DNA of 64,000 bases from Galeopsis tetrahit (Eukaryota > Streptophyta > Magnoliopsida > Lamiales > Lamiaceae), in the NCBI GenBank assembly GCA_963675135.1, contig OY776124.1, forward strand, positions 21,822,066 to 21,886,065. The letters run 5' to 3'. Every line of letters starts with the position of its first letter. Position 1 is the stretch's first letter. This document shows, in pieces, positions 32,638 through 45,266 of this stretch. The notes under the pieces are model-generated. The model worked only from the letters and a program-made list of their open reading frames with translations. It searched no databases and had not been told where the DNA came from. The translations under genes were made by a program, and so were the position numbers.

Positions 32638-34065
32638 TGTTGGTCCCTGAACGAGTAGTGAATGGGATTAAAGTCTAGAGGGGAGGGGTGAATAGACTTT
32701 AAAACTTTTTCAAACAGAGTTGGGAACCTCTTCTGATTGCTATGTCAACTGGACTGCAAGTCTGCTGGTCCAGATGACTATAGTGATCTGACTGAAGAGG
32801 TTATATGCGGAAATATGGTGGCCCTGGTTTAGACTCGTTCTTGTAACTTGTTTTACTTTGTGAAACTACTCAGCTGATGCTGGTTTGAAAGTTATGGCCT
32901 TGTTTTGAAGAGTGTTGAAATCACAGTATGCACTATATAATAATGAATGTAAAAGCAGAAATGTAAAGTGCAGAAAGTAAATAACACCGGATTTATAGTG
33001 GTTCGGATATACGATCCTACGTCCACTCTCACGTCCTAACGTGATGTTTAATCCCTTTAATTTCCACAAATTACAAGGGTCTTGTCCTTTATAGTCCCAA
33101 GGTTAGGACTTTGAGATCTGAGCCGTCCTAACAGCTGCGGTCTCCACAAGTGATTGTAAGCACTTGCACTTTGGGGGGTTTCAAAAACTTAAACCTTTCG
33201 GTGAGGGTTTGGGGGTTTTGAGATGTATCCAACTAATGGTTCAAGCTTATAATTTGCTTAACCACTATGCCTAAAACAACTGATATACAATATGAATAAG
33301 TTTCAGGTTCTTAAGGGTTGGATAGGAAGCACTTAAGAGCTATGGATAATCTAATGGATTTCTGGCTCTTGGAGAATTCTTAGAACAATGTGGCTTTTTG
33401 CTTGATTGCTTGCTTAGCTTGTGAATTCTCTCTTGTTGCTTCTGTGTTCATCCTCTTGTATTTATAATGGAGATTGAGTGCAACTAGCCGTTGGAGTTGA
33501 CTAGCCGTTTGAGCAATCTTCCCATAATAGCTTGATTCCTTGATTCCAGCCGCTTGATTGCTTCAATCCTGGGATCATGTCAATCTTCTAAATAAGGTAG
33601 GTCTTCGTTTAAATTGCAAGATGACTTGGGAATCAGCCGAGTCCTGGAAGAGCACATAGTCTTCTGATCTGTACTTCTAGTCTTCTGACTACTCTTCTGG
33701 CCTTAGGTCTTCTGTCTTCTGATATCAGACGAGTACTACTCTTCTGATCTGGAAATTCTTTGTACTGCTTTAGGCCATCTTCAATCTGGGACTCCATCAG
33801 ATAAGTAGGTATACAAGCACCTTAACATATCTGGTCTTCAAGGATCTTCTAGTCTTCATGTCTTCTACTCTTCTTATCTTGAGGATAGGCATGTAAGCCA
33901 TGACTGTGCTGATCAGCTGCTATCAATACAGTTGATCACACAAGACTAGTCTAAGCTGTTCTATACAAGTCAGCTGATCCTATTACATTTATAAACTCTA
34001 AGTGTTTTGGCCATCAAAACTATTCTAACATCAAGTGGGGCTTAGGGTGAATTTATATCCCAACA
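32638..34065 (-). repeat. LTR-D3, 5' LTR of E4
   Basis: 1428 bp, same length as LTR-D2 and about 99.8% identical. TATA box at 33459-33466 (minus); MSA motifs TCCAACGGCTA (minus, 33485-33495) and TCAAACGGCTA (33502-33512) stand 18-46 bp above it. Followed by TSD TGTTC. Confidence 0.9.
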
Positions 34066-34070
34066 TGTTC

Positions 34071-36504
34071 TATAGAGGCAGTGATCTGTAGACTCTTGGC
34101 AGGAGCTTGAGTGGGAGCTTGGGTGTCTTCTTGAGCAATTTCTTTGCCTTTGCCTTGCCTGCTCTTGATTTTGCTTTTTAAACCACCCAAGGTTTCATTC
34201 AGCTCATCTTGAGATACTACCATCACAGCTTGCTGTGCAGTAGCCTTCTCTAGAGCCTTTATCAATACATCTTCCCCCTTTTTGGCTTCAGCAAGTGCAG
34301 CCGCAAAAGGCTTCATGGCATTCAGAATCTCCACTTTCAGAGTCTGTTGTAGGGCCATGGCATTGACTTTGCCAATATGGGTCAGATGAGTGATGTTGTG
34401 GTCTAGGATCTGAGCATGAGAGTTGGAGGAGGAGGCAGCTTCAAGTTTAGCTGTAAGTGCTCCCAATTTGATTGTTGTCTCCTTCAGCTGAGTCTGTAGT
34501 TTCTCATTCTCTGCTATAGCTGGTTGGAGAAGAGCTTGACCTTCAGTAGCTCTTGTTTCAACATCTTCAATTCTTTTCTTGTAAGTGTTTTCCATGCGGT
34601 TGACCTCATTAGTGTAGAGTTCAGCAAACATGGTGGAGGTGTCACCTGCCTTCTTCAGAATGCTGGTCAGATACTCACTTATCTGATCGTGAAGTGACTC
34701 TCCAAACTTGTCTTCAATGTCAATGATCTGGTCTTGAAGACGAGTTCTCTACTCCTTAACAGCCTTTTCAACATATCTTCCAAGTTGTAGGCCTAAACCT
34801 TTCTCAAAATGCAGGTCTATTGCAGCCTTGACCTGTGAGCATATGTCTGTTGTATAGTCAGCTGTTGAAGTAGAAGTTGAGGCAGTAACTTGATAGGGGA
34901 TAATGCACCATGCTTTACTGAGGCCGAGATGATCCTGCTTGAGCAAGGTCTACTGGGGCTAAGTCTTTTTGTTCAGATGGGGCAGTGATGATAGGGGATT
35001 GAGCGGTTAAAATGGTTTCCTCTGCTGTGTGAGTATCAGCAGGGATTTGGGAAGTGATATCTTCTTGATCTTCAGTGGATTGATCATCAGCAGGGTTTTG
35101 AGTCTGCTGATCTGGGACTATTTCTGCTTGAAGATCAGTAGATGGTTGGGGTTGGTGATCTTGGACATCTGCCATTTGAATATCAGCAGGGGTAGGCAAA
35201 TGTGGCTCTGGGGTTGTTTGAGGCTGGGTTTGTTCCTCTGCTGTGTGAGTATCAGCAGGGATTTGGATATCAGTGTTTGAGGGTTCAGATAGGTTTGAAT
35301 CATCAGAAGGGTTGAATGAAGTAACAGGGGCTATGCTCATTGGAGTAGGGAGCCTGGATTTCTTGGTTTTCTTAGTGAAAGAAGAATTGTTCTTCTTTCT
35401 CTTCTGACCCTTCGACAATTTAGAAGGAGTAAAAGTGAGAGAGGGATTAGAGGTACCTGCCTTCTTCAAGGGAGAGGCAGTTGGAGTGGCATCTGAATCA
35501 GATGGGGAGATGAGTCATGATCTGATTAGAAATCGACTTTGTGCTAAGGTCTGATTGTCATCATCATCATCCTCAGCAGCCTTCTCTTGAACCTCTTCTT
35601 TGGATGGCTCCTCTTCTTCTTCAGCAGAGTCATGAACAGACTCTTCTGCCTCCTTAACAACATCTTTGGAAGATGTTACAGCCAACAGCTTCCTCTTCTC
35701 TTCTTTCAACCTTGCTGCCTCAGCAAGAGCTTCCTTTCTCAAGTAATACTTGGAGGTGTGGAAGGTCTTATGAGGTCCCATCTTGTACTTCTTTGGGAGT
35801 ACTTCTGGAAGGATAACACTGAGCTTGTTGACAAAGCTGACAGTAGATGTGACCTTCCATTCTCTTGATTGGAGGTCCAAAGTAACCTTCTTGGCCTCAA
35901 GAGCAATCCTATTCAAGAATAGCCCTTGCCAATATCCATCAATCTGATCCCAGATTGCAGCCATAACTCTAACTTTTAGAGTGGTAACAGCATCATGGCT
36001 AAAAGTGTTACCAAGCAACATCTTGCCTGCAATATCCATCAGGGTTTGAAACTTAGGTTGAAGTTGGGATTTCTTGAGTCCAGAGGCATCAACAGCCTTG
36101 ATTCTTCCATTAGTAAACATCTCCATATACTCCTTTTCTCGACCCATGTTGTAGGTAGAGATGTCTATCTCTCCCCTTGATAAGCCGAACAGTTCTTGAA
36201 GGATCTCCCTTGAGATCTCGATTCTGTGTCCACTCATGACACTTTCAACATGAGAATACATCATCACTGCGTTTGCGTAGAAGGTCAACACATCTTGTTC
36301 ATAAACATTTGTTGGTGCTGCTTCCAGAAAATCACGAAGGTTGAGATTGATGCAGCGAAGAAGGATCTCCTTGTTCGCAGGTGTATGTTTGCCCTTGAAA
36401 AACAGAGCATTCTCAGTGAAAACTTTTCCTTCCTTAGACCACTTTTGAGTATCTAAGGTGCCGGTACTCTTGGTCTTCTCGTCGTAAATTTTGATGATTC
36501 CCAT
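34071..36504 (-). pseudogene. E3 aORF, N-terminal and middle part
   Basis: ATG at 36504 (MGIIKIYDEKTKSTG). The first domain is intact to a TGA at 35515, where E4 reads Gly. The frame then resumes through KGQKRKKNN to about 34915. Compared with E4, about 0.62 kb is missing between VHYP and TASTST, with a frameshift, and a TAG replaces Gln near 34749. The coiled coil resumes at 34631 and meets E4 at 34070. The C-terminus is at 18576-19241. Confidence 0.8.
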
Positions 36505-36622
36505 TCTGGATGTTGAGTATTGAGGGTAGGAATACTTTGGAAAGAATATTTCAGGACGAGAGTGATTTGAGAGTAATTAAGTATTGTGAGCGAAAGGAGT
36601 TTGTAAGAGGTTTAAGAGTTTG

Positions 36623-36658
36623 TATATATACTCCAGCAAGAACTTGATCTAACGGTTA
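36623..36658 (-). promoter_or_regulatory. Candidate internal promoter of the E3 aORF
   Basis: TATATATA at 36623-36630, 119 bp above the ATG, with TCTAACGGTTA (plus strand, 36648-36658, full MSA match) above it. The spacing equals that in E4, although the leader sequence differs at many positions and has indels. Confidence 0.5.
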
Positions 36659-38305
36659 GATTGGATTTTAATGTGGAGTAGTGCCCAAGATTTCCCTTCT
36701 TTGATTTCGGGCCATTCCTTAAATTTGCCGGCTGAATTTGCCATTTGGCAACTGATGATTTGCTGGCAATATGGTAATCAAGTATTAATGACATCATACC
36801 AAAAATAGCCGTTGTGACTAATTTTGTGGCAAGAATTGATCATCAAGGCCGTTTTCTATAAGTGAATTGCATTCCTTATATAGGCCAATTTCTTTAATTA
36901 CATTCATGAATGAATCTAGAATGAATTACATGATCAAAGATAGTCATTATACTCTAAAATAAAGTCTTCTTATCAGCAGAGTGAAGTCTTTTGATTTCAT
37001 AGAAATGTGTGCTGATTTTCCTTGAAAGTCTTCTGGTCAGCTGAGTTGGTCTTCTGATCAGCTGAGTAGAGGATAGGGGTTTGCTGTGATGATCCAACCT
37101 GGATGGATCCTTCCAGCTTTATTGTGAGTGATGATCCAACCTGGTTTGATGGATCTTTCAGCTCCTTCTTTTAACCAAGTGGGACTAGCCTAGATGAAAT
37201 CCCACTGGCTTAACTGCTCCTCACCATCGGATGTTCCTCATCATCAGATGGGATGTAGCATCTAATGTGTCCTTGTTGAATTTCTTCGCTTCTTTTGAAA
37301 GAGAAGAAAAGTTGGAAGAGGCTTCAATGGAGTATGAAGAGAGAGCCATGGACTTGTTCTCCTTGACATCTTTTGACAAAGTGGTCTTTGATAGCGAACT
37401 CTCCATGTAGAACTTCCCCCTGGAGAAAAAGCTCTGCTTGCTTGCGACTTTGTCCTCTACATCTCTTCTTCCTTTAGTTTTCAACAAGAACATCTCTTCT
37501 TTCTTTAGTTTTCATAGGCATACTTATGTTGGATAACCCAAGTATGCTGATCTGCATCATCTTCTGGACAAATCTTCATCTCCTTCACCCAAGACCTTGG
37601 TTGAGGGATGATCTCCATTCCATCTCTTCTCTCGATTATCTTCATACCTGAAATAAGAATAATAGTTAGTGATTTGTGTTCTTAGGTGTTCTCATAACTT
37701 CCTCCTTTTATAGAGGTAGAAATGAGGTAATGGAGCATAAGATGACAAACACTATAGAGTTGATAGGTCTGAATTTATGAAAAGCTATTTCTTAATATCA
37801 ACAATAAGATTCTTGATCTAAGGGTTTACATTTAAAGAGATTCAGACTCTATCTTATGGAATGCAGAATTTATAAATTTTTGAACAAGAGTTATTTGGAA
37901 TCCGTACAGTGCATGTATACTGTTGAGTCGGTGAGGATGGTGTATTAATCCAACCAAGTATGACTCACTAATATACTGTATACTTGTATAGTGATAAAGT
38001 ATTTTATGAAGAATAGTTTATTACTATACATAGATATACATTGCTTAAGTATAGATTACCAATTAACTCTATTTAAGTCTTCTGAATGTAAGTATATAAT
38101 GCAATGCAGATTATAGAGTATTTCATCAAGGATTCTTAAGGTATCATTGATTCCCCCTTGATTAGATAACTCTATTTTTTCCCTCAGCTTTATTGTCTTC
38201 ATCGGGATAAACTTACCTGGAGATGAGGGTGTCTATTCACCTCATCTGATCCTCCTAGTCTGCTGCAATTGTATCAGCTGAGGTCTTCAGCTGATCTTGT
38301 GCTCT
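36659..38305 (-). other. E3 pol-aORF spacer
   Basis: Homologous to the E4 spacer: polypurine tract at 38150-38162, acceptor-like TTCTTATTTCAG (AG at 37648-37649), the small ORF (37505-37645) and a second reading frame of 90 codons (37221-37493, KVASKQSFFSRGKFYMES...) that is open here but frameshifted in E4. Confidence 0.5.
37505..37645 (-). CDS. Small conserved ORF in the pol-aORF spacer (E3, 46 aa)
   Basis: MKIIERRDGMEII, then QPRSWVKEMKICPEDDAD, ending HKYAYEN. Counterpart of E4 27110-27256 with a two-codon in-frame gap. Unknown function. Confidence 0.4.
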   Translation of the reverse strand: MKIIERRDGMEIIPQPRSWVKEMKICPEDDADQHTWVIQHKYAYEN

Positions 38306-41300
38306 TCATGTGCTTGGATCCAAGAGTCCTAAGCTATAGCATAGGGTCTTGAATCTTTCTTCAGCTAGGGGCTTAGTCAAGATGTCTGCTCTTTGGATAT
38401 CTGTGTGAATTTTCTCCATCTTGATGTCCTTGTTTTCAAGGTGGTCTCTTATAAAATGATGTCGAATGTCGATATGCTTGCATCTTGTGTGAAGGACTGG
38501 ATTTTGAGTGATGGCAATGGCACTGCTGCTATCACAATAGATAGGAACTTCTCTTGCTTCTATATTGTAATCCTTGAGTTGTTGAACTAGCCAGAGCAGC
38601 TGACTACAACAACTTCCAGCTGCCATATATTCTGCTTCAGTGGTGGAGGTTGCAACTGAAGTTTGCTTCTTTGAGAACCATGATATCAACCTGTTGCCTA
38701 GGAATTGACAGGTTCCAGATGTGGATTTCCTATCAATTCTATATCCTCCATAGTCTGAGTCAGAATAACCACTCAATTCTAGATTGTCATCAGCAGGGTA
38801 CCATAGTCCTAGATTGAATGTTCCTTTTAGGTACTTGAGAATTTTCCTTGCTGCTTCTAGATGACTTTGCTTTGGGTTTGCTTGAAACCTAGCACATACT
38901 CCTACAACAATTGTTATGTCTGGTCTACTAGCTGTAAGATATAGTAGAGATCCAATAAGTGCTCTATATTCAGCTTGATCAACTGCCTGTCCAGACTCGT
39001 CTAGTTCCATTTTGAATGATGTCATCATTGGAATTCTTACAGTCTTGCTTTGTAGAGCTTTGAATCTTTCCAATAGGCTTTTGGTGTACTTGGACTGATT
39101 GATGAAGATCCCTTCTGGATTCTGTTTGACTTGGAGTCCTAGGAAATAGTTCATCTCACCCATCATACTCATTTCGAATTTTCCTTGCATAAGTTCAGAG
39201 AACTTCTTGCACATATCTTGATTTGGTGATCCAAATATAATATCATCTACATATATTTGCACCATTAGAATGTCTTCAACTTCTTGTATTCTGAAAAGTG
39301 TTCTGTCAACTTTGCCTTTTGTGTAACCATTGTCAAGTAGGAATTGTGACAATGTGTCATACCAGGCTCTGGGAGCTTGCTTCAGAACATAGAGGGCCTT
39401 CTTCAGACGATATACTTGATCTCCTTTTTCGAATCCTGGAGGCTGTTCTACATACACTTCTTCTACCAAAATACCATTCAGAAAAGCACTCTTGACGTCC
39501 ATTTGATATACCTTGAAGCCCATATATGATGCATAAGCTAGAAACAGTCGGATGGCTTCTAATCTGGCTACTGGAGCAAAGGTTTCATCATAGTCAATTC
39601 CTTCAGATTGTGAGTATCCTTTTGCAACTAACCTTGCTTTATTTCTAGTTATCACATCATTTTCGTCCTTTTTATTCTTGAATACACACTTTGTTCCAAC
39701 TACATTGTGGTTTTCAGGACGATCTACCAATTCCCATACTTCATTTCTTTCGAATTGGTTTAGTTCTTCTTGCATAGCAGTGATCCAATTGCTATCTGTC
39801 ATTGCTTCTTCTATGTCAGCTGGTTCAATGTTAGACAAGAAAGCACACCAGCAGAACATAGATGATTGGGGGTTCTGATTCAGTTGTCTTCTGGTCTTGA
39901 CACCTGAGTCTGCTCCTCCTAAGATGAGGTTTGATGGATGGTTGTTTCTCCATGTATGTCTTACAGGAGTATCTGCATTTGATGAGCTTGGATTCTCATC
40001 TGTTCTAGTGCCATCAGGAGGGTTGACTTGATTAGGTCGATCATCATCTGTATCTTGTGTGTCAAAGAGATCATTCCCCCTTGCATTTGGGATTGTTGCA
40101 TCTTGATTATGGACAGCTTGCTCAGCTTGAGTTTGAGATCTAGTGACTGGTCTGTGTGGTTTATCCTCCACTGGTTCTTCAGGGAATTGTTCATTGACTT
40201 CAATAAACTCATCAGACTTGGTCTTGATCACTAGTTTCTTCATCTGATCTACAATTGAGTCTGTTTCTACTGCACTCTTTTCACAAGATTCATCAAAAAC
40301 AACATGAGGTGTTTCTTCCAAAAGAAGGGTTCGTTTGTTGAATACTCTAAATGCTTTGCTAGTTGAGGAGTATCCCAAGAATATCCCCTCATCTGCTTTG
40401 GCATCAAAAGCATTCAAATAACTTTTCCCATTGTTGTGAATGAAACACTTACAACCAAATACATGAAAGTAAGATACTCTAGGTTTTCTTCCTTTCCACA
40501 GTTCATATGGGGTTTTCTCATGGATTTTGTGAATACCTGACCTGTTTTGAGTGTGACAAGCTGTGTTGATAGCTTCTGCCCAAAGCTTCTTAGGAGTGGA
40601 GAATTCAGCAAGGAGTGTTCTTGCAGCTTCTTTGAGCGTTCTGACTCTTCTTTCAGCTACACCATTCTGTTGTGGTGTTCTTGCTGCACTTGTCTCATGC
40701 TGAATACCATTAGAAGTACAATAGGCAATAATATAAGAGTTAATAAATTCAGTGCCTTTGTGACTTCTAATTTTCACAATAGGTTCTCCTTTCTCTACTT
40801 GGATCCTCTTTAATAGTTCAGGGAGCTTCTGCTGAGTTTCACTCTTCTTGTATAAGAAGATAACCCAGGTAAACTTGGAGTAGTCATCTACAACAATAAG
40901 AGTGTACTTTCTCCCCGTTAGTGTGGTTGGAGTGATTGGTCCAAAAAGATCCATGTGAAGCAATTCAAGAGCTCTGCTGGTTGATGCTGTCTTCTTGGTC
41001 CTGAAAGAGACCTTTGTTTGCTTTCCTTGTTTACATGCATCACACACCTGATCTTTACAGTAGAGTTCATTAGGCAGACCATCAACTAAGGATTCCCTTG
41101 CTAGCTTGTTCATAGTCTTAAAGTTCAGATGACTAAGACGTTTGTGCCATAGCCAGCTGACATCTTTAGGGCTCTTCACAAGCAGACATGTATCGTTAGG
41201 ACAACTGTTCCAATTTGCAAGATACATACTTCCTTTTCTAGTTCCTGTTAGAAGGTTTTATTTTGTTCTTTTATCACTTATGAGACACTCATCTTTAGAG

Positions 41301-41584
41301 AATTTTACTGAGTAACCCGTGTCACATAAATGAGAAACATATAATAAATTAAACTTTAAACCTTCTACATATGATACATCATGTACCTCAATGTCACCAT
41401 TTTTAAGGGTGCCATATCCCTTTGTGTTACCGTGCGCGTTATCACCAAAGAAGACTTTTGGACCTCTCTTTTCTGTGTAGTTGGTCAGCAGGTCTTTGGT
41501 TCCAGTCATATGGGTTGAGCATCCACTATCTATGTACCATATCTCTCCTGCTAGACCTCCTCTTCTGTATAGGTCCCTCCTTTC
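38306..41584 (-). pseudogene. pol: E3 Pol: protease, integrase, RT, RNase H
   Basis: Protease (41584-41261) with WYIDSGCSTHMTGT ends at a TAA (41258), after which the same frame continues through GSMYLANWNSCP. Integrase has the HHCC finger (LWHKRLSHLNF ... CDACKQGK). The second catalytic Asp is replaced: IRSHKGTEF, where E1 has IRSDKG. The Glu is present in QQNGVAERR. RT has QMDVKSAFLNG and YVDDIIFGSPN. RNase H has SDSDYGG, TTEAEYM, CDSSSAI and DILTKPL. The stop is at 38306. It is the longest open pol here (973 codons from 41227), but the D-to-H change would kill integrase. Confidence 0.9.
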
Positions 41585-41585
41585 C
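41584..41585 (-). other. Exon-exon junction in the E3 gag-protease region
   Basis: E3 reads GAAAATGAG/GAAAGGAGGG. E4 has the same flanks separated by 1152 nt that begin GTAAAC and end TTGCAG. The joint is exact at both splice sites and in frame (GENE then ERRDLY). Confidence 0.65.
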
Positions 41586-42849
41586 TCATTTTCTCCTATG
41601 GCCATCATAGCTAGATCATCTGAATCATCTGAGTAGATTTGACAGTCTGGTGATGTAGGAAGTTCATCACTTTAATATTCAGATTCTTCAGTCACCATTG
41701 CTTGCTTATCTGAATTTCTTCTGTCTCTTCTTGGCCTTCTTTCTTCTTTGTCATCCAGCTCAGGGCATTCATAGACATAATGTCCTGGTTTGCGACAATT
41801 GAAGCATGCTCCAGGTTTTTGATTTGAACTGCCTTTCCTTGGAGGAGTGGCATCTCTTCTTTTGGAGCCTCGGCTGTCAGATGACTCCATATCCTTTCTA
41901 AGATACCTTTCTGGTGTTCTTTCTCTGGAGCCTCTAGAGGGTGAACTGTCTCTTCTATCTTTGTAGTTTCTATAGAATTTTCTCTAATTGCTGTTGAGAG
42001 TGTTCATCCTTTCGAATCTTTTGATCATAAGGGCCATTTGCTCTTTCAGACTCATGTCTGATCCTTCAAAGTCTTCTGTTTTCAGAGAGGTCTTGCCAGA
42101 TGAGGTGCTTGCAGCTTTTGTATTAGCTGCCTAGAAAGCTACAGACTTGGAAGTAGATGGAGTTGCAGTAGGTTCATCACTTCCTGAGTTTTCTTCTCTT
42201 TCAAGATCATATTCATGAGCTTTTAGGTTCTGAAATAGAGTCTGTGCAGACCACTCCTTGATATCTTGAGTATCTTTCATGATGGTCTTCATGAGTCTCC
42301 ATTTCTTGGTTAGAGAGTCTAAGATCTTTAGATTTTTCTCTCTATTTGTATATTTCTTGCCCAGAGATTCTATCTCATTGATGATCTTGGTAAATCTATT
42401 GTCTAGTTGATCAATAGACTCTTCTGGTTGCATCTTGAAGTGTTCAAACTTCTTGACTGCTGTTGTCAACTTGCTCTCCTTGATCAGCTCAGTTCCTTCA
42501 CAGAGGAGTGCTAGAGCATCCCACATATCCTTAGCTGTTTCACAATTGATTACTTTTGCAATGTACTCATTTGGAAGAGTTTGCATGATGTAATCTTGAG
42601 CAATGCAGTCAAGGTTTGATTGCTTCATTTCTTCTGGTGTGAGATCCTTCATCGGCTTGGGGCAAGTTCTCCAACTGGAACTTCTGGATCACCATTTGCA
42701 GTGTTGACTGCCATGATGGTGATTGGGCCTTCGGTGATTACTGACCACATCTTGTAGTGGACTGATGTGAGATTCTTCCTCATCCTGATCTTCCAGTAAT
42801 CATAATCCTCCACTGAAAACTTAGGCAACTTACGCATATTAGCACTTAT
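41585..42849 (-). pseudogene. gag: E3 Gag
   Basis: Homologue of E4 Gag. The start codon is ATA (42847-42849) where E4 has ATG; the next in-frame ATG is at 42837. There is a frameshift near 42650, a TAG at 42131 and further stops near 41983 and at 41672 (TAA for Gln). The zinc knuckle CFNCRKPGHYVYEC is intact. The coiled-coil tail present in E4 is absent because the E3 copy is the spliced form. Confidence 0.85.
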
Positions 42850-42966
42850 GCTGTATGAGTTTTCGAAAACAAGTTTTTCAAAAGAAAAACATCTGTTCAA
42901 GAGGACTACAGAAAGACTCCCTCAAGTCTTCTGATAATCTAGAGACAGTAGTCCGATAGAACCACT

Positions 42967-42978
42967 GCTCTGATACCA
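42967..42978 (-). other. PBS of E3
   Basis: Minus strand TGGTATCAGAGC two bases from LTR-D5, complementary to initiator-Met tRNA. Confidence 0.85.
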
Positions 42979-42980
42979 CT

Positions 42981-43789
42981 TGTTGGTCCCTGAACGAGTA
43001 GTGAATGGGATTAAAGTCTAGAGGGGAGGGGTGAATAGACTTTAAAACTTTTTCAAGAGAGTTGGGGAACCTCTTCTGATTGCTATGTCAACTGGACTGC
43101 AAGTCTGCTGGTCCAGATGACTATGGTGATCTGTATGAAGAGATTGTATGCGGAATTATGGTAGGCCTTGTTTAGACTCGTTCTTTTGTTTCTTATGAAA
43201 GTGTTAACTTGTTTTTACTTAATGAAAGTACTCAGCTGATGCTGGTTTGAAAGTTGTGGCCTTAGTTGAAGAATGTTGAAAACACAGTATGCACTATATA
43301 AAAAAAATGGAGAGACAGCAATGTAAAGTGCAGAAAGATAAATAACACCAGGTTTATAGTGGTTCGGATATACGATCCTACGTCCACTCTCACGTCCTAA
43401 CGTGATGTTTAATCCCTTTAATTTACCACAAATTACAAGGGTCTTGACCTTTATAGTCCCAAGGATAGGACTTTGAGATCTGAGCCGTCCTAACAGCTAC
43501 GGTCTCCACAAGTGATTGTAAGCACTTGCACTTTGAGGGGTTCAAAAACTTTAACCTTTCGGTGAGGGTTTTGGGTTTTTGAAGTGTATCCAACTAATGG
43601 TTCAAGCTTATAAATTGCTTAACCACTATGCCTAAAACAATTGATATACAATATGAACAGGTTTCAGGTTCTTATGGGTTGGATAGAAATCACTTAAGAG
43701 CTAAAAGTATTCTAAGGCTTTCTGGGCTCTTGGAGAATTCTTAGAACAATATAGCTTTTGCTTGATTGCTTGCTTAGCTTGTTGAATTC
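42981..43789 (-). repeat. LTR-D5, 5' LTR of E3, R/U5 side
   Basis: Starts TGTTGGTCCCTG and matches LTR-D1, with an extra ~30 bp near 43200-43230 between two GAAAGT repeats. Cut at 43789 by E6; the remainder is 54316-54967. Confidence 0.9.
43785..43789 (+). repeat. Left TSD of E6 (AATTC)
   Basis: AATTC at 43785-43789 and 54316-54320. LTR-D1 shows the uninterrupted site, GTTGAATTCTCTTG. Confidence 0.95.
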
Positions 43790-44658
43790 TGAAAGTGTGC
43801 TGGTATGGATGTATAAAAGTGTTTAAGTTTAAGTAGAATAATGTTGTACTAAATGTTGTGACAATTGGTACAACACTGGCTCTAACAGAATATCAGAAAT
43901 TATGATTAACACAGCGGAAGACTTGAAACACTAAAAACAAACGAGACACAATGGAAATAATTTTTCACATAGATTTTATAAATAAAAATCTATGCTAGCC
44001 TTACGGCGAAAATCAATACTTATCTTCAAGTATAAATGTTGTGTGAAATGTTACAGCATTAACATTCACAACAGAAACTACAAACGAGGCAGGTGCCTTG
44101 TTCTAAAAACGAACTAAGTGTATAATGTATACACCGTCGAAATGCCTAGTCTATCTAAAGATTACACTCTCAATAGATAAGAAGACACACAGCCATACGG
44201 GTGGGATACGAACGTATGATCTAAAAGGTAGTTCTACTGGCCACAATTCCTAACAGGGATATACGCTCGGTCTAGGAAGTTGATCGAATAGAGTACACTA
44301 ATTTGAGAAGCCTTCCATCGGTATTTATAGTAGTGGGGTGCTGATTCTAGAGGCTTCCACATTGAGGTCCTATTTTTTAGGAACTCAACTTCCACAACTT
44401 CCATGATCTTTCTAGATCCTTCTAGGCTGCTCCAGGTCGTTCCAAATGTATCTAGGCCGTTCTAGCATGTTCTCCAATGTTCTGGAATCTTCCAGGTTCC
44501 AGATCCTTGTAGAAGCTTCTAGATTCTGCCAGAAATGCGACAACATTTAGATCAACATTTAATGTAGCATTTCAGAAAAGACTTAGAAAAAATCTCGGAA
44601 GGTCAAATTAAGATGTTGTTGATAATGTTAAGGCATTTAAGGATTAACAGCATCTACA
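43790..44658 (-). repeat. E6 3' LTR
   Basis: 869 bp. TATA box (minus TATAAATA) at 44322-44329. U3 (44330-44658) is full of TTC/GAA modules, including TTCTGGAATCTTC at 44481-44493 and GAAGCTTC at 44513-44520. Confidence 0.9.
44481..44520 (-). promoter_or_regulatory. Heat-shock elements in E6 3' LTR U3
   Basis: TTC-TG-GAA-TC-TTC (44481-44493) is a perfect three-module heat-shock element. GAA-GC-TTC (44513-44520) is a perfect two-module site. The 5' LTR copies are at 54137-54149 and about 54169-54176. They lie about 150-190 bp above the TATA box. Confidence 0.55.
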
Positions 44659-45266
44659 ATCTCCCCCAATTTGACCTTTCGACTACAACACACCTGATGC
44701 ACATATATTTCTATACATACTCAGTATTATGTACTTAGTTGAGGTTAACATCATTGCTAAGCACTAGTCAAGACAATACCTGTTGTAACCGTTCGATCAA
44801 ATCAAATGAAGATCAGGGATAATTTTACAATGATCCGTGCCATAAGATCAAAATAAATTTACAACATAAGTAACTATACTAAGATAATAAGTTGAACTGG
44901 AAGAAATTCACTTAGAATCTAAGTATGACACTAACAAAAAAATAAAAAAATCAGAGCAAAAAATATAATGTAAAACAACAAAAAAAACAGAAACTACACT
45001 ACAACCTGCAATAGTAGACACATGTCAATCTGCAAACAACTTAAGCAAGGCAGTAAACAAATATCAAGTGGAATCATTAAGCAAGTTGCAGAAATAAGTA
45101 CCCTATCATCTAGGAATATAAGAACAATAGTATCAGAATTTCAGAATTCAGACTTAAACATTAATTACAAAGGTAGAACTGATTAAATGGCTTATATTGC
45201 TGTGGAAACAGCTGCAGCATCATCTTCCTGCACCATAGCCATTGTGGAATTCAGATCTCCCCCTGT
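44659..45266 (-). other. E6 aORF-3' LTR spacer with PPT
   Basis: The minus strand has AAATTGGGGGAGAT directly before the LTR (44659-44672). The rest, about 590 bp, is AT-rich without an ORF. A second purine run near 45256-45262 (plus strand CTCCCCCTG) stands just after the aORF stop, fitting the multiple-PPT habit of Sireviruses. Confidence 0.65.

Larger units (their letters stand above)
19242..34065 (-). mobile_element. E4: youngest Sirevirus-like copia element, D family, lacking integrase
   Basis: 5' LTR-D3 (32638-34065), PBS 32624-32635, gag (from 32511), protease remnant, RT-RH (27927-29915), spacer, aORF (26205 down to 20894, split by solo LTR-C4), PPT 20670-20685 and 3' LTR-D2 (19242-20669). 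TSD TGTTC. The LTRs (both 1428 bp) differ at about 3 positions by eye (99.8%). About 1.1 kb covering the end of protease and all of integrase is missing, so it was probably mobilised in trans. Confidence 0.9.
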
